This document shows, piece by piece, positions 37,801 to 47,100 of a stretch of DNA of 64,000 nt. Below the pieces are notes generated by a model. That model made no database searches. It saw nothing but the letters and a program-made list of their open reading frames with translations, and was not told the DNA's origin. Positions within the stretch are counted from its first letter, which is position 1. Each line of letters starts with the position of its first letter. Source of the stretch: Diploscapter coronatus (Eukaryota; Nematoda; Chromadorea; Rhabditida; Rhabditidae); NCBI GenBank assembly GCA_964036155.1, contig OZ038422.1, forward strand, positions 25,133,201 through 25,197,200, in the 5' to 3' direction. The translations under genes were made by a program, and so were the position numbers.

Positions 37801-38526
37801 AGAAAAAATAAATTAAAAAGCAACAAAAATCCTAGGAACTACGATGCGACAAATCCTGTCGCGACCGATGGGCGGCTCTACCGGTCAGATGGTCGCCAGA
37901 GGCAGCGGCGGATCGCCGCAAACTCAAACCGTTGCTCAGGTCGGCATGTTCTATTTACTTATTTTAAAACCAACCTATTGTCCAACCCGAACGTTGAACA
38001 ATGGAATTGAATTTTTATATGGGTTTTCTGAAACTTACTTATAGAACCCTCTCAACTTTGTTTCAAATCACGGAGCGGTTTGAAACATCATTTGCATTTT
38101 TAATATTATATTTCGCACATTATTGCTTACATTTTCTGAAGCATACATCAAGCTTCTACTCTTAGAAAATTTAAAGAAGGAAACATTTTCAGGTGCTCCT
38201 AGCCCCACCCACCACGTCATCTGAAGGCGGCACGTCGACTTCCCAACCGTCCTCGGTAGGCCCACCCACGTCCTCTGTCTCGTCCTCTGCGTCCTCGCCC
38301 CTCTCGGGACCACCCCAACTTCAGCCCCAGGTCATTCATCAGGTTGCAATTTTGCAAGTATCTTTTTTTTAAATTAATCTTGAAACAAAAAACGACTGAA
38401 ATCTCGTATTTTTATACAACACTTTGGAGACGAAATTGAGATTTTGAGGATCTCTATAATTTGAATTTTCAGGGCAAATCAAGTGGAGCGCCGCAACAGC
38501 AGGATGGAGCTGGATCGGGACAGTGA
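13899..38526 (+). CDS. ssl-1: SWR1/SRCAP/EP400/Domino-type remodelling ATPase SSL-1, long isoform
   Basis: About 69 exons that all stay in frame encode about 2589 residues. Domains in order: HSA (about 220-290, [16 protein letters not shown]); acidic linker; SNF2 ATPase lobe 1 from about 569 ([20 protein letters not shown] at 709-712; [16 protein letters not shown]); a split-ATPase insert of about 600 residues; lobe 2 from about 1373 ([48 protein letters not shown]). The long form then adds exons 29175-29219 and 30951-31128 (WMPLTPPL, as EP400), a SANT domain across 32365-33152 ([42 protein letters not shown]) and a Gln/Gly/Ser-rich tail from 34808. Known family role: H2A.Z deposition and/or TIP60-type acetyltransferase complexes. 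Unusual sites: a GC-AG intron (donor at 19450) and a TTTGAG acceptor at 32674. The start is the first in-frame ATG after stops at 13743 and 13761. Confidence 0.93.
15488..15799 (+). other. ssl-1: HSA domain exons of ssl-1
   Basis: Exons 15488-15623 and 15725-15799 encode the HSA helix ([20 protein letters not shown], then [20 protein letters not shown]). In SWR1/INO80-family ATPases the HSA segment recruits actin and actin-related proteins. This supports membership of the SWR1/EP400 branch rather than another SNF2 family. Confidence 0.85.
27208..27987 (+). CDS. ssl-1: Alternative last exon of ssl-1 giving a short AT-hook isoform
   Basis: The exon starting at 27208 can splice at 27342 (donor GTACGC) to the long-form exons, or read straight through to TAA at 27985-27987. 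The read-through is coding in character: 645 open bases, markedly richer in GC than the introns, Ser/Pro/Lys-rich, with repeated KKPP and [12 protein letters not shown] stretches, and ending in a canonical AT-hook ([13 protein letters not shown]). The isoform would be about 1909 residues. AATAAA follows at 28650-28655. AT-hooks at the C-terminus are known in SRCAP, so this resembles an SRCAP/Domino-B form next to the EP400/Domino-A-like long form. That both transcripts are made is inference from sequence. Confidence 0.75.
   Translation, partial: ALIDQQKEEWVRSHEKAIEDIESVDGEKPDNIEDDLYIGGTLLDEVRNKSSSLKKPPNSSASQKPLRVSSRRALLDSLSATKPSPPQKSEKSAPKVSITPKSKPPTPVNVTSSTPKLEFKKPTLTPNLSQKKPPKDAGGAPKGSPIATPPRSSFGRQIKASSRLKETSPPPGLAGLVARLHRSTSGSTSSATSPTTMPTSGTLKLPTTSSDVIAQSPRRSVTFANPPTSAVKKIDKEESEKPKGRGRPPKKSNSLRRST
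28650..28655 (+). terminator. AATAAA polyadenylation signal for the short ssl-1 isoform
   Basis: AATAAA about 660 bases after the stop codon at 27987 and upstream of the next long-form exon at 29175, where a transcript ending in the AT-hook exon would need to be cleaved. Confidence 0.5.
28759..28793. promoter_or_regulatory. Heat shock element array 1
   Basis: Four perfect alternating units, TTCnnGAAnnTTCnnGAA (28759-28776), are followed after three bases by TTCnnGAA (28780-28787) and then, after three more bases, by TTC. Such arrays are the known binding site of trimeric HSF. Confidence 0.65.
28809..28831. promoter_or_regulatory. Heat shock element array 2
   Basis: Five perfectly spaced alternating units, TTCnnGAAnnTTCnnGAAnnTTC, start 22 bases after the last GAA of array 1. 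Both arrays lie in the intron space between the two ssl-1 C-terminal alternatives. Confidence 0.65.
29352..29377 (+). repeat. Left terminal inverted repeat of the mariner element
   Basis: 26 bases, identical in inverted form to 30599-30624; identity breaks down immediately inside. Confidence 0.95.
29429..30478 (-). pseudogene. Mariner transposase with one in-frame stop
   Basis: Read from 30478 down to 29429. The N-terminal part (30478-30173) has the mariner DNA-binding region ([26 protein letters not shown]). It ends at TAG 30175-30173, and the same frame resumes at once with [20 protein letters not shown] and runs to the normal end. The DD34D catalytic triad is present: [14 protein letters not shown], then exactly 34 residues to the third Asp in [13 protein letters not shown]. 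Apart from that stop the frame is intact over about 348 residues, so the copy decayed recently or carries a sequencing error. It is unlikely to make full-length transposase as read. Confidence 0.9.
30599..30624 (-). repeat. Right terminal inverted repeat of the mariner element
   Basis: Exact inverted copy of 29352-29377, followed by TA and then ssl-1 intron sequence. Confidence 0.95.
32637..32659. repeat. (TAA)n microsatellite
   Basis: About seven TAA/AAT units in the ssl-1 intron, ending 15 bases before the exon with the TTTGAG acceptor at 32674. Confidence 0.8.
34808..38526 (+). other. ssl-1: Gln/Gly/Ser-rich tail exons of ssl-1 long isoform
   Basis: Fourteen exons from 34808 to 38526. 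The first nine (34808-34957, 35250-35414, 35835-35900, 35998-36078, 36133-36180, 36384-36437, 36542-36655, 36910-37059, 37222-37299) are all phase 0 at both ends and multiples of three, and most end in CAG (Gln) at the donor. The remaining exons are 37518-37600, 37653-37732, 37836-37939, 38193-38342 and 38473-38526. The peptide is low-complexity and rich in Q, G, S, T and P, comparable with the Gln-rich tails of EP400 and Domino-A. Confidence 0.8.
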
Positions 38527-38573
38527 ACGAATTTTTTGGTAAGTAAAGAAAACTATCGTCAAAAGTTAATAAG

Positions 38574-38579
38574 AATAAA
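38574..38579 (+). terminator. AATAAA after the long-isoform ssl-1 stop
   Basis: AATAAA 48 bases past the TGA at 38524-38526. It may be used directly, or be removed if the predicted 3' UTR intron is spliced. Confidence 0.4.
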
Positions 38580-39322
38580 CTCGAATTTTTAATGGTTTTT
38601 TTTTTCAAACTTACAAAAATCGTTGATTTTCAGAACTTCTCAAATAGCAAGTGTAAATAATATGGTCTGGTTCCAAATGGCTTTCAACCGATTTCAAACC
38701 GATTTTCCTGCCGTTAGAAAAATCTTCACCTACAAAAATTGGAAAAAAAAATCTCACAAAACTCGCAATTTGTCATTGTTTTTGAGGAATTTTTGAATTC
38801 TATTCTATTTTTAGAACATTTTAATGTAGACTTCAAAAATTCGTCGGATCTTGTTCACTTTCGTTGTTACTCTATCGATTTTTGAAGGGGTATTTGTTTT
38901 TCGCTATTTTTCAAATTTTACCTGGGTATACTATACTCGAAACAATAGCTAGATTCCTTTCGCGAGTTTCCTGATACACTATTATTGACCAAAATGCGAA
39001 AAACAAAATTCCATCCAAATCAAGCACTTCGATAATTTCATACTTTTTACGAGCGTTTTTCGCGGGTAAATACGTTTTTTTGTTTTCTCCCAAAATTGCT
39101 GCAATTCTGTTGAAAGTTTGGGTAATTCTCTCAGAATTTATCTCCATTTTCACGGTATTACCTCCCACAGACGGTTCCAGAAGGTTTCCGCAACTTTTCC
39201 TAACTTTGACCGAATATATTTATATTTATTCTCGATGCTCATCGATTTTTGAAAATTAGATTTGTTGATCTAAAATCGAAATCTCTTATTGTTGTTGGAG
39301 AGTTCCAGGATCAGCTCGAGTT

Positions 39323-39345
39323 TTCTAGATGTTTCAGGAACATTC
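39323..39345. promoter_or_regulatory. HSE-like array upstream of ced-4
   Basis: TTCnnGATnnTTCnnGAAnnTTC: five correctly spaced units, one with a single mismatch (GAT), about 0.4 kb before the ced-4 ATG. Confidence 0.4.
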
Positions 39346-39733
39346 AGCAATATGTTTTCTTCGTGAAATTTCGACTTTGGCCTAAGAATCGAGTTTTCTA
39401 GATTTTCCTTTAGAAGATCAACTATTTTAATTTCGCAGGTGGTCATTCTAATTTACGATATCACGGTATTATGAGGTTCATAAACTATCGGTCCGTAAGA
39501 GTCTGAAATTCGAATTTCCTTAGTTTTGTATGGTGGTGCTTTTACCTGGCTTTCGCAGAAAAGCTTATCTTCCCCTTTGTTCGCTGCTTTTTTCCAGAGC
39601 AATTTTAGAAAATTCAGAAGATCAAAAATTTTTCTATAACATTGCAGAATCAATTTGTTCTAGAGAAATATCGAGTTTTTCTTGGTTTTTTAAAAATCTC
39701 TTCTGGAAATTTAATCATTTTCACGATTCCCCT

Positions 39734-39741
39734 GCTTTCAG
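39734..39741 (+). promoter_or_regulatory. Candidate trans-splice acceptor of ced-4
   Basis: GCTTTCAG ends 19 bases before the ATG at 39761, as expected for a nematode spliced-leader site or a 5' UTR intron. Confidence 0.5.
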
Positions 39742-39760
39742 TTCTCCGGAATCGATAAAA

Positions 39761-42700
39761 ATGTTGTCTGAGACGGAGTGCCGCGTGCTAAGCGACGTAG
39801 GGCCCGCCCTCCTGGCCGATTTGGATCCGATAGACGCTCTCGTCTACTTCCAAATCTCCGGCACACTTTCTGAATCCACCGTCGAGAAAATAAAGACCAA
39901 GGTAGGGAAAGATAGTAAAACATTCTAGAAGACTCCAGAGGTTAGGGTGAAGTTCTAGAATTTTCAGAAAGGAATTTCACTTCGTTTAGAAGGTTCGAAT
40001 TGCATTTTCTAGTCAAATCATTCAAACAATTTAGCAAATTTTCTTTATAGAATTTTGAAACATAGAAAATCGGTTTCTCTTCCAGACGACGAGTCGCGAG
40101 CGCATGGCCGAGTTGCTGAAGGCGTACAGACGAGAGGCGTACAATCTCGAACCCTTGGTAAATTCGGGAAACTAATAGAATATTCTGAAAACTAAAAGCT
40201 ACAAATTTTTAAAATTTGAGTTTCAGAACTTTCTCGGAATTTTTTAAACTTCTGACGAAAAAATCAAAAATTTTCTGGACTAACAAAATTGGCAAAAAAA
40301 AACCAAGATTTTTTTGGATAAAAATTCTAGAAATTTCGGACATTCTTGAATTTTGTTTAAAAAAAGAACTTTACAGATCTCGTGTGTAGAATCGACTAAA
40401 CAGCCGCATTTGGCCGAACTGCTGCGAGCGCGACTCCAGATGGTCGACGACTCTTCCAGAACAGCCACTCCACTCTCCCCCATTCCATCTACTTCTTCGT
40501 ATTCCAAGTAACGAAAATTCTGCAACTTAAAAATTCTTCAAAAAGTACCTGAAACAGTTTTTGGACGAGCTGGTCTAGTCTTTAGAATAGAGTGAAGTAA
40601 AATTTTTGAAAAAGTGGGCAAAATAAGTTTCAAACAAAAGCTAAGAATTCGAATGAAACAATTTTCTAATTCTTTTAGTGGAAAGTGATAAATTTAAAAT
40701 CTAGAAGAATTCCAAAGAAAAGTAAATTGTAAAAAATGCCAGATTGACGCTGTCGCCCGAGTTGATGGAGAAATGCGAGAAGGAGCGTCGCGAGTGCAAG
40801 ATGCTTCGTTCTGGGATGCCGCGCGTCTGCAACACCGTCGAGAGGACTGATCTAATAAATGAAGTCGCTCAGAGGCTCAGGGACAATGCACATAGGGGTT
40901 GGTCAAGGAAAATGGGGAAACTTTAGGAAAGGATGAAATGAAATATTTTGAGTCTTTTTTTCGAAAATAGGAAAATTGAAACTGATTTTTCGGAGAAAAT
41001 GATATATCGCTTATTTTCTAAGGAAAAATAATTTGAACAAATTAAGTTTCACAAATGGTCGATATATTCCTTGTTATAAATTGCATCAATAAAAAGATCA
41101 TAAATAAAGACCTAAACCGATAAAATGTTTTTTTTAAATCTAAATTCCAGACGCGTTCTTCCTCGTATTGCACGGCATAGCGGGAACGGGCAAGACGGCG
41201 CTCGCCATCCAGACACTCAAGCAATGCTACGATTTGGTCGGCGGGTAAGTGGGAAGTTTTGGGAACATCTTGAAAGATTGAAGTTTTCAAAATTCTTTCT
41301 TAAAATTCTCAAACGATATTTTCGGAAAAGTTTAAATTTTTCTGAAAACAAATTTCCAGTCACTTCGACAGCGTTCTGTGGATTCAGGACGGCTACCGGA
41401 AGCCCGGCCAGACGTTCTATCTCTTCTCTGACATGCTTCTACTTCTCAAGTAAGGAATATGTTTCAAGCTAGCAAATTTGAAATCGTATATTCGAGCTAG
41501 CTAGTGAATTATGGCCAACCTATTTCAATCACTATCTCTCAATATTGGTTGAGAGATGACGATAATTCTTGCCGTTGTTTTATTGCATGTCTAAAACGTT
41601 TTAGAACAGAGACTGATCAATTCTAGAATTTTCCTGAACGAGCAGATTTGGAAAATTTCAAATTCCTAGGGGAAATTGCTTATTTTACATGAAATTCTAG
41701 AATTTTTCAGAAAACTCAATTCCAGAAACTACGACAACGTGAGCGCAGAAGTACCGCCCAGAAATGCATCGGCGGCCCTACTCAAGAAAATGGTGGGGAG
41801 AAATCTGACTTCTCGAGAATTTTCGAATTCTAGAACCTTTTCTTCACGGTTTAAAATCGATTGATTGTGGAAGAAATCGATAAGTGTAAAATATTAAATT
41901 AGAAAAGTTTCAAGGTGGCACATTTTAAAATATGTTTTAGATCGCTGATGCCCTAATTGACCATCCGAATCTGTTGATCGTCTTGGATGACGTCGTGCAG
42001 GAGGAGACCGTCCGATGGGCCGACGAGCTCAGTGTGAGTCGGGATGGGAGAGTGCATCTTTTTAGAAAATTGAAAGGAATAGGTTTCAATGAAAGTTGAA
42101 ATTAGATGAAATCCTAGCTAAATTGTTCCACTTCATTTATCTGCTTCTATCAAATTTTAATCTCTTGATGTTTCAGAAAACATTGAAATTATTTTGAAAT
42201 GTATTTATTTCGGTGGAGTCACAGGAAAATTCGAAGGTAGTAAAAAATAAGAACATTTTCAGCTTCGAGTTCTGGCGACTTCGCGAGACGCATCAATTTT
42301 CCACGTAGCGGTGTCGCCAGTGAGTGTGGTCGAAGTCGAGGGTCTCGATCAGGTCGAATCGGCTAAACTGTTGGCTGAGGCTAATCTCCAAGTGCAACAT
42401 GTGGGTTCATTTTTGAAATTGAAGACTATCTGAGAGTTGAATCAAAATCAGATCGAATGAAAAGACTCGGTTGGGAATGTACGATTTGCTTGAAATCTAG
42501 CCAATGTTTGGGAAAATAGACTAGTAATTCAAGAAAAGGTCTAAATTTTTAGAACCTGAGCGTCGCAGCCGAACTGGCGAAGCACTGCAGCGGCAACCTC
42601 GCACTGCTCACCATTCTGGCAAAAAGAGCCAGGGGAAAGACGGAAAAGTGAGTGGAAAAAATATTTAATTTAAAAATAGAAAGTCTTACGAATAAAAAAG

Positions 42701-43665
42701 GTCAATCTATTTTAGAAAAGACCACTTTACTAAAGACTCAATTTTATATAAAAGACCAGATGTTCAAAAAGAGGTCAGAAATGCGATTTTCAGTCTCTCC
42801 GTATTCCTGGAAGAACTCCAGGGTAAAGGCATATCGCGTTTCGTCGAGATCTCCTCCTATGCCTACAGATCGCTTTACGATGCGTTTAGGTTAGAAACGA
42901 GACCAGAATTTCTGAAAAGATACAAATTTTCATTTTTCAGCACATCAGTGATGTCGCTTTCCCAACCTGACCGCGACGTGCTCGCCTGCTCGTTGACCAT
43001 GCCTCCGGATGTGTGGATTCCTGTAAAGGTTAGACGACTGATTTTTTAGAAAAAAAAGGTCATATTTGGAGAGAAAGATCTTTTAGATAAAATTATCTCT
43101 TGGAAAAAAGATCTTTTCTAAAAAAAATGTTAATTTCAGATCTGGTCGATCGTGATCCCCGTGGACATATGCGATGACGCCGAAGCGTCTCTTCTCACTG
43201 CGGTTAGTTTTTAAAAATTTTCGAAAAATCGATTTTACAAAATCAATAAATGAAAAAAAAAAAAATGTATTTTTTACCAAAATTCAAACAAGAACTTCTA
43301 GGTTTCGATCCAACTGCGTCGCCTGGTTGAATGTGGCGCGTGGCTGACCGAAGACAAGGAGAACGAACGATACAGGCTGCCTCTGATTGTGCATCACTAC
43401 CTCAAGGAGTCCGTCGATAGGAAGACCATTCAGGTTAGAAGAGACGACTAATCTTTTTCGAAGAATTTGATCTTTTATAAGAAAAGTTCTTTCTGTAAAA
43501 TGATCTTTTTGAACTTTTTAAATATTGGAAAAGTCAACAATATCGATTTTCTTGCAGCCAGTGATCAACGTGGTGAAATCGCAGGCGAAACGCGCGGACT
43601 TCAGCCACCATCCTGAGGTGGCGCGATTCTTCCGTGAGCACGACATATTCTTCGAGGAGTTGTAA
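39761..43665 (+). CDS. ced-4: CED-4, apoptosome NTPase (APAF-1 homologue)
   Basis: Fifteen exons: 39761-39901, 40086-40157, 40377-40507, 40743-40897, 41151-41244, 41360-41449, 41726-41792, 41941-42033, 42263-42400, 42553-42647, 42794-42889, 42941-43028, 43140-43202, 43302-43433, 43558-43665; 520 residues. An N-terminal CARD (MLSETECRVLS, RERMAELLKAYRREAYNLEP) is followed by the NB-ARC domain with P-loop HGIAGTGKT (Lys about 181), Walker B LLIVLDDVVQEETVRWADEL (Asp-Asp about 266-267) and sensor-like LRVLATSRD, then the winged-helix part (MPPDVWIPVKIWSIVIPVDICDD, split here by family homology). Known role: on release from the BCL-2-like CED-9 it oligomerises and activates the caspase CED-3. As in C. 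elegans (549 residues) there are no WD40 repeats. The C-terminus is a little shorter than in C. elegans. Confidence 0.95.
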
Positions 43666-44901
43666 CGACAAAAGCTGACGATCAGGATCATCCCAGAAAG
43701 ATCGCCTACCTCAAAATTTTTCCCTTGAAATTCACCCCTCAAATTTGTGGCCTAAATTTTTACTCAATTTTTTTCCTAAACCTTCTGCCCAAAATACTTT
43801 TGTTAACCAAGTTTCGTGCTCAAATTTGATCTCATTCTAAAAATTTCCCAAAACAGGTCAAAATTCGGCTCACTTCCATATCAAATCTCACTATAGTACC
43901 TTGGTTATTGATCTCGACACATTTTGTTACTTACCATTTCATTTCATCATTTTTGTATTGATCTGATTTTCGTGATGTACTTTACTGAAATGAAGGATTT
44001 TTACACGACTGTATAAAGAAATTTTTAGCAAAAGTGAAAATTCTGAAAGAGGAGAATTTGATCCAAGATGTGAAATTTTGACGAAAGACGCATTTTGTGA
44101 AGAACGCTGAATTTTATAGAGGGAAGACTGCACAGAGTGATAGCACTTGATCAAAAAACCGGCTCGAAGTCGAGTCGGAAAAAATCACTTTTTCAAAAAT
44201 CCATGGTAACCCCACAAATCATATACCAATCGATAGTGCATGAAAAGGTACAGAAAATACCGAGTAATTGATCCAAAGACCCAATTGCCACATTCTTTAT
44301 CTTTCTCATTCAGTTCTAAATGCTCGTCTTCTATGAATGACCATTTTTATTTTTCTTCCTCACTTATTTTAGCTTCAATTTGTATATTCTCAATACGGTA
44401 TCTCAACTTGATGTGTCATTTAAATAGGGCTACATTCACTTCTGAATAATTATTTTAAAAAGGGAAATGCTGTTACTTTTTCAATATTCATTTCTCCTCA
44501 AATTGTAATATTCCGAACTGAGAGAAGAATGATGACTCATTTCTTTCTATCTCAAAACATTGCTCTTTCAGAAATCGTCCAGCTGCATATCGCTCTTTGT
44601 CATTTTAATGTTTTCGTTTTTCTCTATCTTGTGAACGATTATTCTTTCTCTGGATTTTCTATTTTGCAACCATTTCTTCTAACAAATCTCTCAGAACAAA
44701 ACCATTTCGTCTATTTTTATCCTCAAATCGATTTTTAGTCTGGTAAAAATTGTGAAATATCAATTTAGTAGCTTCATTCTCCTTTCTTCGATTAATAATT
44801 TTAAGTTCAATTGATTGCAGACTTCCTCATTCAATCAATACTCTTTTACTATTTCCATTTTGAAATAATACTATGGTGATTGTTTAGGCCTCTTAACAAA
44901 G
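43666..44901. other. Intergenic: ced-4 3' region and Kelch gene upstream
   Basis: AT-rich with no supported gene. A short hairpin (GGCTCGAAGTCGAGTC) lies near 44160. I saw no clear AATAAA close to the ced-4 stop. Confidence 0.5.
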
Positions 44902-46195
44902 ATGTTAGCCAATTTGCCAGTCGAAATTATATTGCTGATCTGCCAATACCCCGAATTCAAAGACCTGGGACAATTGGCTTGGGCTAATAGACGGATGATG
45001 CAAATAATAAAGAGATATCTGCCGATAGTGCTCGAGATAGTGTTTGAGAAGAAAACTCTCTTCTATCGTAGGACAATATTCTGTTTTATTCCTGAAAATT
45101 AATTTTAGTATTTAGTGCCTCATAAAAACAGCGAAGGAAGAATTTGTCTGTTTGAATCGCATACTAATTCTGTTGAGAAGATTGCGAAATTTACTAATCA
45201 TTATGACCCAGATGAAGTAGCAACAACAAAAGATAAAGTAGATTATTTTATTTGGAATTGCCAATTTTGTAAATTTAGATTTTCGCATTGAACCGTAAAG
45301 AAGAATCATTTGAGATCTTTGACTTGAATAGTCAACAAATTTCAAGAGGTCTTATCAACAACTCCATAAATGATCGACTCAAAGAATTTTACAGGTCCAG
45401 TTCCTCCTAAATGGTGTAATGGTGCATCTGTGACTTATTTCAAAAATAAATTGTATTATTTGGGTGGAAGGAATTCTATAACAGAGGAAGATACAACTCG
45501 AGTTGATGTAAGAAGGTTGAATGAAAGTCCATGAAATAATTTATTCAGGTTTTAATAGATGGAAAATGGCAAACAGGGCCTACATTTCCTCTCCCAATTA
45601 GTTGGGCTCAAACAATAACGTGTGATGAAATTTTATACGGTCATATTATAGCATATTCATTAGTGTAATTATGGATATTCAGTTATTGGTGGTTATAAAA
45701 GTAGAAAGATATATCGATTATCAGATGATGAGCGGGAATGGATTGAAATTGGAGAGATACTAGAAAATCGAAGTTTTTCCGTAGTTGCATCGTTAAATGG
45801 AAAAATTTACGTTACTGGAGGATACAAGTCGCTAATTTTGTATAATAAATAATGTATCATTATATATTTAGTAATAATGTTGGTATATTAAAATCCTGTC
45901 TGTGTTTCGACCCTTCAGCTCCAGATGGCAGTCGAGTTTCTCGAATCGCTGATATGAATTATGCAAGAATGCGCCATTCGCTCATTGTCGCTAACGGAAA
46001 GCTGTATGCAACCGGAGGAGAGCCAGAAATAATATTCTCAATTCACGGAGGGTGAGGCTGAGATTTTGCATATCTTTATATGAAATATGTTAATTTAGAT
46101 ATCAAAAAAGTTATAAAGATTTTTTAAATTCAATCGAGGAATACGATCCGAAAACGGATGAATGGCGTGAAGTCGGAAAAGTTAACATAAAATAG
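44902..46195 (+). CDS. F-box/Kelch-repeat protein
   Basis: Eight exons: 44902-45067, 45116-45237, 45279-45348, 45395-45507, 45549-45639, 45683-45827, 45872-46051, 46099-46195; 327 residues. The N-terminus is F-box-like (LPVEIILLICQYPEFKDLGQ), followed by about four Kelch-type blades (NKLYYLGGRNS, EILYVIGGYKSRKIYRL, GKIYVTGGYN, GKLYATGGEP), ending with a last strand, IEEYDPKTDEWREVG. F-box proteins usually link SKP1-cullin ligases to substrates; the Kelch blades would bind the substrate. The architecture is complete but short, with probably fewer than six blades. Its introns are only 41-47 bp and its codons are AT-rich (TTA, AAA, ATA common), unlike the GC-richer exons and longer introns of its neighbours. 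It may be a young, fast-evolving gene or a recent arrival. Confidence 0.8.
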
Positions 46196-47100
46196 CTTGA
46201 TTATAATAATCTCAGATTTCATGTAGAAGTTTTACTCAATAAAATGTTAAATAATAATTTAATTTCAATGCACATGATACAGACAACCCTCGAAGACATC
46301 TAATAAAGACGTTTAAAAATGCAACTAAAATAGATATTCTTTTTAATCAGGGTTGTACGAACTGAACCTCGAACTGTCTGGAAGTTTAGTACAGTTCAAG
46401 TCCGATTTTTCGAAAAAAAAAAAAAGAAGTGCCGGCCAGGCTGAAAAGTTCATTTTTGAACATTTTTGAGCGTAAATCTCGATGCATCAATCCTTTTTTA
46501 AAGTTTTTTTTTCCGTGATAATCAGCTTCGTAACCGCTTGCGAATGATATATAACATGGATAGATTTTCGAATAATTTTAGGTCCGACTCCTTCCTTGAG
46601 ATCGTCGAATATTACAGAAAATGTTTTAAACATATCCGTCGATCCTGTAGAAATTAGCACATGATACAATAGAAGAAATTTTTCCTTATGAAATATCATT
46701 TTTTCAACTTGTTTTGAAATTTTCAAAATTAGCATAATTTCGTAAAAAAAACCAATCATTTATTCTCAAAAAATCAATAATCTGATAGAAAAATAATAAA
46801 ACAAGCTAGTTTCGAGCTAAAATCGTAAAAGGACTCCTAAAATGAGGATGATATAACCCGTTAAAAGCAGTAATCAAATCAGAAAAAGAAAATTCACGAC
46901 CTAATGAGATATTGAAAATCTTTGACAATAGAAAATGCCCCGTTTTGCATCGATTTATAATAAACTTTGGTAAAGCTAGATTCAAAATATCTTTTCTGGA
47001 AGGTTCAGATTTTTAAAATGTCTTCTAGAATTTCAAAATTTATACTTTTCCAAAAAAATCATAGAATAAACTCCTAGAAATTTTTAGAAACTAGCGAAAA
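46196..47100. other. Intergenic between convergent genes
   Basis: No gene seen. AATAAA at 46238-46243 serves the Kelch gene (+). For the - strand gene at 47101, an inverted signal (TTTATT) lies at 46759-46764. Confidence 0.5.
46238..46243 (+). terminator. AATAAA of the F-box/Kelch gene
   Basis: AATAAA 43 bases after the TAG at 46193-46195. Confidence 0.6.

Larger units (their letters stand above)
38527..39760. other. Intergenic: ssl-1 3' UTR and ced-4 upstream region
   Basis: No gene seen. A possible 3' UTR intron (donor GTAAGT near 38540, acceptor TTTTCAG near 38632) follows the ssl-1 stop. AATAAA is at 38574-38579. Nearer ced-4 there is an HSE-like array at 39323-39345 and a trans-splice-type acceptor ending at 39741. 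Confidence 0.5.

Noticed and set aside
46340..46440. GTTCAAGTCC, resembling a tRNA B box
   Set aside because: No A box at the right distance and no cloverleaf can be folded around it.
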